Below are positions 46,999 through 63,200 of a stretch of 64,000 nt of DNA, in pieces. How positions within the stretch are numbered: the stretch's first letter is position 1; each line of letters starts with the position of its first letter. A program made the translations under genes and the position numbers. Source of the stretch: Megachile rotundata. Taxonomy: Eukaryota; Arthropoda; Insecta; Hymenoptera; Megachilidae. The stretch is taken from NCBI RefSeq assembly GCF_050947335.1, contig NW_027473343.1:992001-1056000 (forward strand), written 5' to 3'. The notes below the pieces were generated by a model, which saw only the letters and a program-made list of their open reading frames with translations, was not told the origin of the DNA and ran no database searches.

Positions 46999-48507
46999 AT
47001 ACGATCGCAATCATACAATCACAATCATACCATCACAATCATACAATCACAATCATACAATCATAATCATACAATTACAATCATACATCACAATCATACA
47101 ATCACAATCATACAATCGCAATCATACAACTACAATCTCCCAAATACAATCTCCCAAATACAATCATACAATCACAATCATACAATCACAAACATACAAT
47201 CACAATCATACTATCACAATCATACAAACACAATCATACAATCACAATCATACAATCACAATCATACAATCACAATCATACTATCACAATCATACAATCG
47301 CAATCATACAATCACAATCATACAATCAATATCGTACAATCACAATCATACAATCACAATCATGCAATCACTATCATACAATCACAATCATACAATCACA
47401 GTCATACAATCGCAATCATACAATCACAATCATACCATCACAATCATACAATCACAGTCATACAATCACAGTCATACAATCACAATCATACAATCACAAT
47501 CATACAGTCACAATCATACAATCACAATCATACAATCACAGTCATTCTATCGCAATCATACAATCACAATCATACCATCGCAATCATACGATCACAATCA
47601 TACAATCACAATGATACAATCACAACCATACAATCACAATCATACAAACACAATCATACAGTCACAATCATACAATCACAATCATACAATCGCAAGCATA
47701 CAATCACAATCATACAATCACAATCATACAATCGCGAACATACAATTACAATCTCCCAAATACAATCATACAATCACAATCATGCAATCACAATCATACA
47801 ATCACAATCATACAATCGCAACCATACAATCACAATCATACTATCACAATCATAAAATCACAATCATGCAATCACAATCATACAATCATAATCAGACAAT
47901 GACAATCATACAATCACAATCATACAATCACAATCATACTATCGCAATCTTACAATCACAATCATACTATCACAATCAAACAATCATAATCATACTATCA
48001 CAATCATACAATCACAATCATACAATCACAATCATACAATCACAATCATACATGCAAAATCATGCAATCTCAATCATACAATCACAATCATGCCATCACA
48101 ATCATACAATCATAATCATACAATGACAATCAACCAATCATAATCATACAATCACAATCATACAATCACAATCATACAGTCACAATCGTACAATCACAAT
48201 CGCACAATCACAATCATACTATCACAGTCATACAATCACAATCATACAATCACAATCATACTATCACAATCATACAATCACAATCATACAATCACAATCA
48301 TACCATCACAGTCATTCAATCATAATCATACAATCACAATCACACAATCACAATCGTACAATCACAATCGTACAATCACAATCGCACAACCACAATCATA
48401 CAATCACAGTCATACAATCACAATCATACAATCACAATCATACTATCACAATCATACAATCACAATCATACAATCACAATCATACAATCACAATCATACA
48501 ATCACAG

Positions 48508-48640
48508 TCATACAATCACAATCATACAATCACAATCATACAATCACAATCATACAATCACAATCATACAATCACAATCATACAATCACAATCATACAAT
48601 CACAATCATACAATCACAATCATACAATCACAATCATACA
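48508..48640 (+). repeat. Perfect 14-bp run, 133 bp, at the B/C border
   Basis: It begins after a CAGTC variant (G at 48,507) and ends at the ATACATACAAAATC landmark. It replaces the variant-rich tail seen at 11.19-11.4 and 19.9-20.15 kb. It seems to be a separate run class, bordering the G series. Confidence 0.88.
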
Positions 48641-50799
48641 TACAAAATCATGAAATCTCAATCATACAATCACAAAAATACAATCATAATCATACAATCA
48701 CAATCATACAATCGCAATCATACAATCACAATCATACTATCACAATCATACAATCACAATCATACAATCACAATCATACATTCAAAGTCATGCAATCACA
48801 ATCATACAATCACAATCATGCAATCACAATCGTACAATCACAATCGTACAATCACAATCGTACAATCACAATCGAACAATCACAATCGCACAATCACAAT
48901 CATACAATCACGGTCATACAATCACAATCATACAATCACAATCATACTATCACAATCATACAATCACAATCATACAATCACAATCATACAATCAATATTA
49001 TACAATCACAATCATACAATCACAATCATGCAATCACAATCATACAATCACAATCATACTATCACAATCATACAATCACAATCATACAATCACAATCATA
49101 CAATCACAATCATACATTCAAAGTCATGCAATCTCAATCATACAATCACAATCATGCAATCACAATCGTACAATCACAATCGTACAATCACAATCGTACA
49201 ATCACAATCATACAATCACAATCGTACAATGACAAACATACAATCACAATCATACAATCACAATCATACAATCACAATCATACAATCACAAAAATACAAT
49301 CATAATCATACAATCACAATCATACAATCGCAATCATTCAATCACAATCATACAATCATAATCATACAATCACAATCATACGATCGCAATCATACAATCA
49401 CAATCATACCATCACAATCATACAATCATAATCATACAATCACAATCATACAAACACAATCATACTATCGCAATCATACAATCGCAATCATACAACCACA
49501 ATCAGACAATCACAATCATACAATCACAATCATACAATCACAATCATACAATCTCAATCATACAATCACAATCATACTATCACAATCATACAATCGCAAT
49601 CATACAATCACAATCATACAATCAATATCGTACAATCACAATCATACAACCACAATCATGCAATCACAATCATACAATCGCATTCATACAATCGCAATCA
49701 TACAATCGCAATCATACAATTACAATCTCCCAAATACAATCATACAATCACAATCATGCAATCACAATCATACAATCGCATTCATACAATCGCAATCATA
49801 CAATCACAATCATACAATCACGATCATACAATCACAATCACACAATCACAAAAATACAATCATAATCATACAATCACAATCGTACAATCGCAATCATACA
49901 ATTACAATCTCCCAAATACAATCATACAATCACAATCATGCAATCACAATCATACAATCACAATCATACAATCGCAACCATACAATCACAATCATACTAT
50001 CACAATCATAAAATCACAATCATGCAATCACAATCATACAATCATAATCAGACAATGACAATCATACAATCACAATCATACAATCGCAATCAGACAATCA
50101 CAATCACACAATCACAATCATACAATCACAATCGTACAAACATAATCATACAATCACAATCATCCAACCACAATCATACAATCACAATCATACTATCACA
50201 ATCATACAATCACAATCATACAATCACAATCATACAATCACAATCATACAATCACAATCATACAATCACAATCATACAATCACAATCATACAATCACAAT
50301 CATACATACAAAATCATGCAATCTCAATCATACAATCACAATCGTGCAGTCACAATCGTACAATCATAATCATACAATGACAATCATACAATCACAATCA
50401 TACAATCCCAGTCATACAATCACAATCTCACAATCACAATCATACTATCACAATCAAACAATCACAATCATACTATCGCAATCATACAATCACAGTCATA
50501 CAATCACAGTCATACAATCACAATCATACTATCACAATCATACAGTCACAATCATACAATCACAATCATACAATCACAATCATACTATCGCAATCATACA
50601 ATCGCAATCATACCATCACAATCATACAGTCACAACCATACAATCATAATCATACAATCACAATCATACAATCATAATCATACAATCACAATCATACAAT
50701 CGCAATCATACAATCACAATCATACAATCACAATCATACTATCGCAATCATACAATCACAATCATACAATCACAATCATACAATCACAATCATACAATT

Positions 50800-50919
50800 A
50801 CAATCATACAATCACAATCATACAATCACAATCATACAATCACAATCATACAATCACAATCATACAATCACAATCATACAATCACAATCATACAATCACA
50901 ATCATACAATCACAATCAT
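50800..50919 (+). repeat. Perfect 14-bp run, 120 bp
   Basis: Flanks as in the 148-bp class (ATTAC left, ATGC right) but exactly two units shorter. All three G copies share 120 bp. Confidence 0.92.
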
Positions 50920-51588
50920 GCAATCACAATCATACAATCACAATCATACAATCGCAATCCTACAATTACAATCTCCAAAATACAATCTCCCAAATACAAT
51001 CATACAATCACAATCATACAATCATAATCATACAATCACAATCATACAATCACAATCATACAATCACAGTCATACAATCACAATCTTACAATCACAATCA
51101 TACTATCACAATCATACAATCACAATCATACAATCACAATCATACTATCACAATCATACAATCACAATCATACAATCACAATCATACAATCACAGTCATA
51201 CAATCACAATCCTACAATCACTATCATACTATCACAATCATACAATCACAATCATACAATCACAATCATACAATCACAATCATACAATCACAATCATACA
51301 ATCACAATCATACAATCACAATCATACAATCACAAAAATACAATCATAATCATACAATCACAATCATACAATCGCAATCATACAATCACAATCATACAAT
51401 CATAATCATAGAATCACAATCATACGATCGCAATCATACAATCACAATCATACCATCACAATCATATAGTCACAATCATACAATCATAATCATACAATTA
51501 CAATCATACATCACAATCATACAATCACAATCATACAATCGCAATCATACAATCGCAATCATACAATCGCAATCGCACAATCACAATC

Positions 51589-51600
51589 ATACACACAATC
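51589..51600 (+). repeat. 12-bp unit ATACACACAATC
   Basis: A two-base-short unit found once per G copy, also at 57,329-57,340 and 62,089-62,100. I saw it nowhere else in the window. Confidence 0.88.
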
Positions 51601-52735
51601 ATACAGTCACAATCATACAATCGCAATCATGCAATCGCAATCATATAATTACAATCTCCAAAATACAATCTCCCAAATACAATCATACAATCACAATCAT
51701 ACAATCACAATCATACAATCACAATCATACTATCACAATCATACAATCCGAATCATACAATCACAATCATACAATAATAATCATACAATCACAATCATAC
51801 AATCACAGTCATACAATCACAATCTTACAATCACAATCATACTATCACAATCATTCAATCATAATCATACAATCACAATCATACAATCACAATCGTACAA
51901 TCACAATCGTACAATCACAATCGCACAATCACAATCATACAATCACAGTCATACAATCACAATCATACAATCACAATCATACGATCGCAATCATACAATC
52001 ACAATCATACCATCACAATCATACAATCACAATCATACAATCATAATCATACAATTACAATCATACATCACAATCATACAATCACAATCATACAATCGCA
52101 ATCATACAACTACAATCTCCCAAATACAATCTCCCAAATACAATCATACAATCACAATCATACAATCACAATCATACAATCACAATCATACAATCACAGT
52201 CATATAATCACAGTCATACAATCACAATCATACTATCACTATCATACAATCACAATCATACAATCACAGTCATACAATCGCAATCATACAATCACAATCA
52301 AACCATCACAATCATACAATCACAGTCATACAATCACAGTCATACAATCACAATCATACAATCACAATCATACAGTCACAATCATACAATCGCAATCATA
52401 CAATCACAATCATTCTATCGCAATCATACAATCCCAATCATACCATCACAATCATACAATCACAACCATACAATCATAATCATACAATCCCAATAATACA
52501 ATCATAATCATACAATCACAATCATACAATCGCAATCATACAATCACAATCATACAATCCCAATCATACTAACACACTCATACAATCGCAATCATACAAT
52601 TACAATCTCCCAAATACAATCTCCCAAATACAATCATACAATCACAATCATACAATCAAAATCATACAATCACAATCATACAATCACAATCATACAATCA
52701 CAATCATACAATCGCAATCATACACCCACAATCAC

Positions 52736-52755
52736 ACAATTACAATCACAATCAT
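52736..52755 (+). repeat. 20-bp unit with three hexamers
   Basis: ACAATT, ACAATC and ACAATC stand side by side before AT, in place of the usual two hexamers. It recurs at 58,476-58,495 and 63,236-63,255, once per G copy. It supports reading the 14-bp unit as hexamer + hexamer + AT. Confidence 0.88.
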
Positions 52756-54547
52756 ACGATCGCAATCATACAATCACAATCATACCATCACAATCATACA
52801 ATCACAATCATACAATCATAATCATACAATTACAATCATACATCACAATCATACAATCACAATCATACAATCGCAATCGCACAATCACAATCGTACAATC
52901 ACAATCGCACAATCACAATCGCACAATCACAATCATACAATCACAGTCATACAATCACAATCATACAATCACAATCATACATTCAAAGTCATGCAATCAC
53001 AATCATACAATCACAATCATGCAATCACAATCGTACAATCACAATCGTACAATCACAATTGCACAATCACAATCGCACAACCACAATCATACAATCACAG
53101 TCATACAATCACAATCATACAATCACAATCATACTATCACAATCATACAATCACAATCATACAATCACAATCATACAATCAATATCATACAATCACAATC
53201 ATACAATCACAATCATGCAATCACAATCATACAATCGCTTTCATACAATCGCAATCATACAATCACAATCATACAATCACAATCGTACATTCACAATCAT
53301 ACAATCACAATCATACAGTCACAATCATACAATCACAAAAATACAATCATAATCATACAATCACAATCATACGATCACAATCATACTATCACAATCATAC
53401 AATCACAATCATACAATCACAATCATACATTCAAAGTCATGCAATCACAATCATACAATCACAATCATGCAATGACAATCGTACAATCACAATCGTACAA
53501 TCACAATCGCACGATCACAATCGCACAATCACAGTCATACAATCACAGTCATACAATCACAATCATACAATCACAATCATACTATCACAATCATACAGTC
53601 ACAATCATACAATCATAATCATACAATCACAATCATACAATCATAATCATACAATCACAATCATACAATCGCAATCATACAATCACAATCATACAATCAC
53701 AATCATACAATCACAAAAATACAATCATAATCATACAACCACAATCATACTATCGCAATCATACAATCGCAATCATACCATCACAATCATACAGTCACAA
53801 CCATACAATCATAATCATACAATCACAATCATACAATCATAATCATACAATCACAATCATACAATCGCAATCATACAATCACAATCATACAATCGCAATC
53901 ATACTATCGCAATCATACAATCACAATCATACAATCACAATCATACAATCACAATCATGCAATCACAATCATACAATCGCTTTCATACAATCGCAATCAT
54001 ACAATCACAATCGTACAATCACAATCGTACAATCACAATCATACAATCACAATCATACAATCACAATCATACAATCACAAAAATACAATCATAATCATAC
54101 AATCACAATCATACGATCGCAATCATACAATCACAATCATACCATCACAATCATACAATCACAATCATACAATCATAATCATACAATTACAATCATACAT
54201 CACAATCATACAATCACAATCATACAATCGCAATCATACAACTACCATCACCCAAATACAATCATACAATCACAATCATACAATCACAATCGTACAATCA
54301 CAATCATACAATCACAATCATACAATCACAATCATACTATCACAATCATACTATCGCAATCATACAATCGCAATCATACCATCACAATCATACAGTCACA
54401 ACCATACAATCATAATCGTACAATCACAATCGCACAATCACAATCATACAATCACAGTCATACGATCACAATCATACAATCACAATCATACAATCACAAT
54501 CATACAATCACAATCATACAATCACAATCATACAATCACAATCATAC

Positions 54548-57500
54548 ATACAAAATCATGAAATCTCAATCATACAATCACAAAAATACAATCATAATCA
54601 TACAATCACAATCATACAATCGCAATCATACAATCACAATCATACTATCACAATCATACAATCACAATCATACAATCACAATCATACATTCAAAGTCATG
54701 CAATCACAATCATACAATCACAATCATGCAATCACAATCGTACAATCACAATCGTACAATCACAATCGTACAATCACAATCGAACAATCACAATCGCACA
54801 ATCACAATCATACAATCACGGTCATACAATCACAATCATACAATCACAATCATACTATCACAATCATACAATCACAATCATACAATCACAATCATACAAT
54901 CAATATTATACAATCACAATCATACAATCACAATCATGCAATCACAATCATACAATCACAATCATACTATCACAATCATACAATCACAATCATACAATCA
55001 CAATCATACAATCACAATCATACATTCAAAGTCATGCAATCTCAATCATACAATCACAATCATGCAATCACAATCGTACAATCACAATCGTACAATCACA
55101 ATCGTACAATCACAATCATACAATCACAATCGTACAATGACAAACATACAATCACAATCATACAATCACAATCATACAATCACAATCATACAATCACAAA
55201 AATACAATCATAATCATACAATCACAATCATACAATCGCAATCATTCAATCACAATCATACAATCATAATCATACAATCACAATCATACGATCGCAATCA
55301 TACAATCACAATCATACCATCACAATCATACAATCATAATCATACAATCACAATCATACAAACACAATCATACTATCGCAATCATACAATCGCAATCATA
55401 CAACCACAATCAGACAATCACAATCATACAATCACAATCATACAATCACAATCATACAATCTCAATCATACAATCACAATCATACTATCACAATCATACA
55501 ATCGCAATCATACAATCACAATCATACAATCAATATCGTACAATCACAATCATACAATCACAATCATGCAATCACAATCATACAATCGCATTCATACAAT
55601 CGCAATCATACAATCGCAATCATACAATTACAATCTCCCAAATACAATCATACAATCACAATCATGCAATCACAATCATACAATCGCATTCATACAATCG
55701 CAATCATACAATCACAATCATACAATCACGATCATACAATCACAATCACACAATCACAAAAATACAATCATAATCATACAATCACAATCGTACAATCGCA
55801 ATCATACAATTACAATCTCCCAAATACAATCATACAATCACAATCATGCAATCACAATCATACAATCACAATCATACAATCGCAACCATACAATCACAAT
55901 CATACTATCACAATCATAAAATCACAATCATGCAATCACAATCATACAATCATAATCAGACAATGACAATCATACAATCACAATCATACAATCGCAATCA
56001 GACAATCACAATCACACAATCACAATCATACAATCACAATCGTACAAACATAATCATACAATCACAATCATCCAACCACAATCATACAATCACAATCATA
56101 CTATCACAATCATACAATCACAATCATACAATCACAATCATACAATCACAATCATACAATCACAATCATACAATCACAATCATACAATCACAATCATACA
56201 TACAAAATCATGCAATCTCAATCATACAATCACAATCGTGCAGTCACAATCGTACAATCATAATCATACAATGACAATCATACAATCACAATCATACAAT
56301 CCCAGTCATACAATCACAATCTCACAATCACAATCATACTATCACAATCAAACAATCACAATCATACTATCGCAATCATACAATCACAGTCATACAATCA
56401 CAGTCATACAATCACAATCATACTATCACAATCATACAGTCACAATCATACAATCACAATCATACAATCACAATCATACTATCGCAATCATACAATCGCA
56501 ATCATACCATCACAATCATACAGTCACAACCATACAACCATAATCATACAATCACAATCATACAATCATAATCATACAATCACAATCATACAATCGCAAT
56601 CATACAATCACAATCATACAATCACAATCATACTATCGCAATCATACAATCACAATCATACAATCACAATCATACAATCACAATCATACAATTACAATCA
56701 TACAATCACAATCATACAATCACAATCATACAATCACAATCATACAATCACAATCATACAATCACAATCATACAATCACAATCATACAATCACAATCATA
56801 CAATCACAATCATGCAATCACAATCATACAATCACAATCATACAATCGCAATCCTACAATTACAATCTCCAAAATACAATCTCCCAAATACAATCATACA
56901 ATCACAATCATACAATCATAATCATACAATCACAATCATACAATCACAATCATACAATCACAGTCATACAATCACAATCTTACAATCACAATCATACTAT
57001 CACAATCATACAATCACAATCATACAATCACAATCATACTATCACAATCATACAATCACAATCATACAATCACAAAAATACAATCATAATCATACAATCA
57101 CAATCATACAATCGCAATCATACAATCACAATCATACAATCATAATCATAGAATCACAATCATACGATCGCAATCATACAATCACAATCATACCATCACA
57201 ATCATATAGTCACAATCATACAATCATAATCATACAATTACAATCATACATCACAATCATACAATCACAATCATACAATCGCAATCATACAATCGCAATC
57301 ATACAATCGCAATCGCACAATCACAATCATACACACAATCATACAGTCACAATCATACAATCGCAATCATGCAATCGCAATCATATAATTACAATCTCCA
57401 AAATACAATCTCCCAAATACAATCATACAATCACAATCATACAATCACAATCATACAATCACAATCATACTATCACAATCATACAATCCGAATCATACAA

Positions 57501-60250
57501 TCACAATCATACAATAATAATCATACAATCACAATCATACAATCACAGTCATACAATCACAATCTTACAATCACAATCATACTATCACAATCATTCAATC
57601 ATAATCATACAATCACAATCATACAATCACAATCGTACAATCACAATCGTACAATCACAATCGCACAATCACAATCATACAATCACAGTCATACAATCAC
57701 AATCATACAATCACAATCATACGATCGCAATCATACAATCACAATCATACCATCACAATCATACAATCACAATCATACAATCATAATCATACAATTACAA
57801 TCATACATCACAATCATACAATCACAATCATACAATCGCAATCATACAACTACAATCTCCCAAATACAATCTCCCAAATACAATCATACAATCACAATCA
57901 TACAATCACAATCATACAATCACAATCATACAATCACAGTCATATAATCACAGTCATACAATCACAATCATACTATCACTATCATACAATCACAATCATA
58001 CAATCACAGTCATACAATCGCAATCATACAATCACAATCAAACCATCACAATCATACAATCACAGTCATACAATCACAGTCATACAATCACAATCATACA
58101 ATCACAATCATACAGTCACAATCATACAATCGCAATCATACAATCACAATCATTCTATCGCAATCATACAATCCCAATCATACCATCACAATCATACAAT
58201 CACAACCATACAATCATAATCATACAATCCCAATAATACAATCATAATCATACAATCACAATCATACAATCGCAATCATACAATCACAATCATACAATCC
58301 CAATCATACTAACACACTCATACAATCGCAATCATACAATTACAATCTCCCAAATACAATCTCCCAAATACAATCATACAATCACAATCATACAATCAAA
58401 ATCATACAATCACAATCATACAATCACAATCATACAATCACAATCATACAATCGCAATCATACACCCACAATCACACAATTACAATCACAATCATACGAT
58501 CGCAATCATACAATCACAATCATACCATCACAATCATACAATCACAATCATACAATCATAACCATACAATTACAATCATACATCACAATCATACAATCAC
58601 AATCATACAATCGCAATCGCACAATCACAATCGTACAATCACAATCGCACAATCACAATCGCACAATCACAATCATACAATCACAGTCATACAATCACAA
58701 TCATACAATCACAATCATACATTCAAAGTCATGCAATCACAATCATACAATCACAATCATGCAATCACAATCGTACAATCACAATCGTACAATCACAATT
58801 GCACAATCACAATCGCACAACCACAATCATACAATCACAGTCATACAATCACAATCATACAATCACAATCATACTATCACAATCATACAATCGCAATCAT
58901 ACAATCACAATCATACAATCAATATCATACAATCACAATCATACAATCACAATCATGCAATCACAATCATACAATCGCTTTCATACAATCGCAATCATAC
59001 AATCACAATCATACAATCACAATCGTACATTCACAATCATACAATCACAATCATACAATCACAATCATACAATCACAAAAATACAATCATAATCATACAA
59101 TCACAATCATACGATCACAATCATACTATCACAATCATACAATCACAATCATACAATCACAATCATACATTCAAAGTCATGCAATCACAATCATACAATC
59201 ACAATCATGCAATGACAATCGTACAATCACAATCGTACAATCACAATCGCACGATCACAATCGCACAATCACAGTCATACAATCACAGTCATACAATCAC
59301 AATCATACAATCACAATCATACTATCACAATCATACAGTCACAATCATACAATCATAATCATACAATCACAATCATACAATCATAATCATACAATCACAA
59401 TCATACAATCGCAATCATACAATCACAATCATACAATCACAATCATACAATCACAAAAATACAATCATAATCATACAACCACAATCATACTATCGCAATC
59501 ATACAATCGCAATCATACCATCACAATCATACAGTCACAACCATACAATCATAATCATACAATCACAATCATACAATCATAATCATACAATCACAATCAT
59601 ACAATCGCAATCATACAATCACAATCATACAATCGCAATCATACTATCGCAATCATTCAATCACAATCATACAATCACAATCATACAATCACAATCATGC
59701 AATCACAATCATACAATCGCTTTCATACAATCGCAATCATACAATCACAATCATACAATCACAATCGTACAATCACAATCATACAATCACAATCATACAA
59801 TCACAATCATACAATCACAAAAATACAATCATAATCATACAATCACAATCATACGATCGCAATCATACAATCACAATCATACCATCACAATCATACAATC
59901 ACAATCATACAATCATAATCATACAATTACAATCATACATCACAATCATACAATCACAATCATACAATCGCAATCATACAACTACCATCACCCAAATACA
60001 ATCATACAATCACAATCATACAATCACAATCGTACAATCACAATCATACAATCACAATCATACAATCACAATCATACTATCACAATCATACTATCGCAAT
60101 CATACAATCGCAATCATACCATCACAATCATACAGTCACAACCATACAATCATAATCGTACAATCACAATCGCACAATCACAATCATACAATCACAGTCA
60201 TACGATCACAATCATACAATCACAATCATACTATCACAATCATACAATCA
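54548..60250 (+). repeat. Higher-order module G, copy 2 (~5.7 kb)
   Basis: It repeats copy 1. One unit is missing near 56.2 kb and 154 bp (11 units) near 57.05 kb. The ATACATACAAAATC landmark (ATG 56208) is followed by ATGCAATC as in copy 1 (50316). Cassettes at 56868, 57397, 57850 and 59982. A CATAACC variant at 58,558-58,561 replaces the usual CATAATC. Confidence 0.9.
56694..56813 (+). repeat. Perfect 14-bp run, 120 bp
   Basis: Module G copy 2 partner of 50,800-50,919 at +5,894 bp. Confidence 0.92.
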
Positions 60251-63200
60251 CAATCATACAATCACAATCATACAATCAATATCATACAATCACAATCATG
60301 CAATCACAATCATACAATCGCATTCATACAATCGCAATCATACAATCGCAATCATACAATTACAATCTCCCAAATACAATCATACAATCACAATCATGCA
60401 ATCACAATCATACAATCGCATTCATACAATCGCAATCATACAATCACAATCATACAATCACGATCATACAATCACAATCACACAATCACAAAAATACAAT
60501 CATAATCATACAATCACAATCGTACAATCGCAATCATACAATTACAATCTCCCAAATACAATCATACAATCACAATCATGCAATCACAATCATACAATCA
60601 CAATCATACAATCGCAACCATACAATCACAATCATACTATCACAATCATAAAATCACAATCATGCAATCACAATCATACAATCATAATCAGACAATGACA
60701 ATCATACAATCACAATCATACAATCGCAATCAGACAATCACAATCACACAATCACAATCATACAATCACAATCGTACAAACATAATCATACAATCACAAT
60801 CATCCAACCACAATCATACAATCACAATCATACTATCACAATCATACAATCACAATCATACAATCACAATCATACAATCACAATCATACAATCACAATCA
60901 TACAATCACAATCATACAATCACAATCATACATACAAAATCATGCAATCTCAATCATACAATCACAATCGTGCAGTCACAATCGTACAATCATAATCATA
61001 CAATGACAATCATACAATCACAATCATACAATCCCAGTCATACAATCACAATCTCACAATCACAATCATACTATCACAATCAAACAATCACAATCATACT
61101 ATCGCAATCATACAATCACAGTCATACAATCACAGTCATACAATCACAATCATACTATCACAATCATACAGTCACAATCATACAATCACAATCATACAAT
61201 CACAATCATACTATCGCAATCATACAATCGCAATCATACCATCACAATCATACAGTCACAACCATACAATCATAATCATACAATCACAATCATACAATCA
61301 TAATCATACAATCACAATCATACAATCGCAATCATACAATCACAATCATACAATCACAATCATACTATCGCAATCATACAATCACAATCATACAATCACA
61401 ATCATACAATCACAATCATACAATTACAATCATACAATCACAATCATACAATCACAATCATACAATCACAATCATACAATCACAATCATACAATCACAAT
61501 CATACAATCACAATCATACAATCACAATCATACAATCACAATCATGCAATCACAATCATACAATCACAATCATACAATCGCAATCCTACAATTACAATCT
61601 CCAAAATACAATCTCCCAAATACAATCATACAATCACAATCATACAATCATAATCATACAATCACAATCATACAATCACAATCATACAATCACAGTCATA
61701 CAATCACAATCTTACAATCACAATCATACTATCACAATCATACAATCACAATCATACAATCACAATCATACTATCACAATCATACAATCACAATCATACA
61801 ATCACAATCATACAATCACAATCATACAATCACAAAAATACAATCATAATCATACAATCACAATCATACAATCGCAATCATACAATCACAATCATACAAT
61901 CATAATCATAGAATCACAATCATACGATCGCAATCATACAATCACAATCATACCATCACAATCATATAGTCACAATCATACAATCATAATCATACAATTA
62001 CAATCATACATCACAATCATACAATCACAATCATACAATCGCAATCATACAATCGCAATCATACAATCGCAATCGCACAATCACAATCATACACACAATC
62101 ATACAGTCACAATCATACAATCGCAATCATGCAATCGCAATCATATAATTACAATCTCCAAAATACAATCTCCCAAATACAATCATACAATCACAATCAT
62201 ACAATCACAATCATACAATCACAATCATACTATCACAATCATACAATCCGAATCATACAATCACAATCATACAATAATAATCATACAATCACAATCATAC
62301 AATCACAGTCATACAATCACAATCTTACAATCACAATCATACTATCACAATCATTCAATCATAATCATACAATCACAATCATACAATCACAATCGTACAA
62401 TCACAATCGTACAATCACAATCGCACAATCACAATCATACAATCACAGTCATACAATCACAATCATACAATCACAATCATACGATCGCAATCATACAATC
62501 ACAATCATACCATCACAATCATACAATCACAATCATACAATCATAATCATACAATTACAATCATACATCACAATCATACAATCACAATCATACAATCGCA
62601 ATCATACAACTACAATCTCCCAAATACAATCTCCCAAATACAATCATACAATCACAATCATACAATCACAATCATACAATCACAATCATACAATCACAGT
62701 CATATAATCACAGTCATACAATCACAATCATACTATCACTATCATACAATCACAATCATACAATCACAGTCATACAATCGCAATCATACAATCACAATCA
62801 AACCATCACAATCATACAATCACAGTCATACAATCACAGTCATACAATCACAATCATACAATCACAATCATACAGTCACAATCATACAATCGCAATCATA
62901 CAATCACAATCATTCTATCGCAATCATACAATCCCAATCATACCATCACAATCATACAATCACAACCATACAATCATAATCATACAATCCCAATAATACA
63001 ATCATAATCATACAATCACAATCATACAATCGCAATCATACAATCACAATCATACAATCCCAATCATACTAACAGACTCATACAATCGCAATCATACAAT
63101 TACAATCTCCCAAATACAATCTCCCAAATACAATCATACAATCACAATCATACAATCAAAATCATACAATCACAATCATACAATCACAATCATACAATCA

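Larger units (their letters stand above)
46776..48640 (+). repeat. Higher-order module B, fourth copy, shortened
   Basis: It runs from the ATACATACAAAATC landmark (ATG 46790) to the next C landmark (ATG 48650), 1,860 bp against 2,043 bp for the 18.1 kb copy. Doublet cassette at 47130. A one-base-short unit ATACTACACAATC lies at 46,986-46,998 where the others have ATACGAACG. The AACCACAATCAGAC tail is replaced by a long perfect run (48,508-48,640). Confidence 0.83.
48641..54547 (+). repeat. Higher-order module G, copy 1 (5,908 bp)
   Basis: It starts with the C landmark (ATG 48650) and recurs at +5,908 bp (48790/54698, 49756/55664), then +5,894 from about 50.3 kb and +5,740 from about 51.6 kb. 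It is the only copy keeping the CCTACAATCACTATC block near 51,200. It contains the 12-bp unit at 51,589, the 20-bp unit at 52,736, and cassettes at 50974, 51657, 52110 and 54242. Confidence 0.9.
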
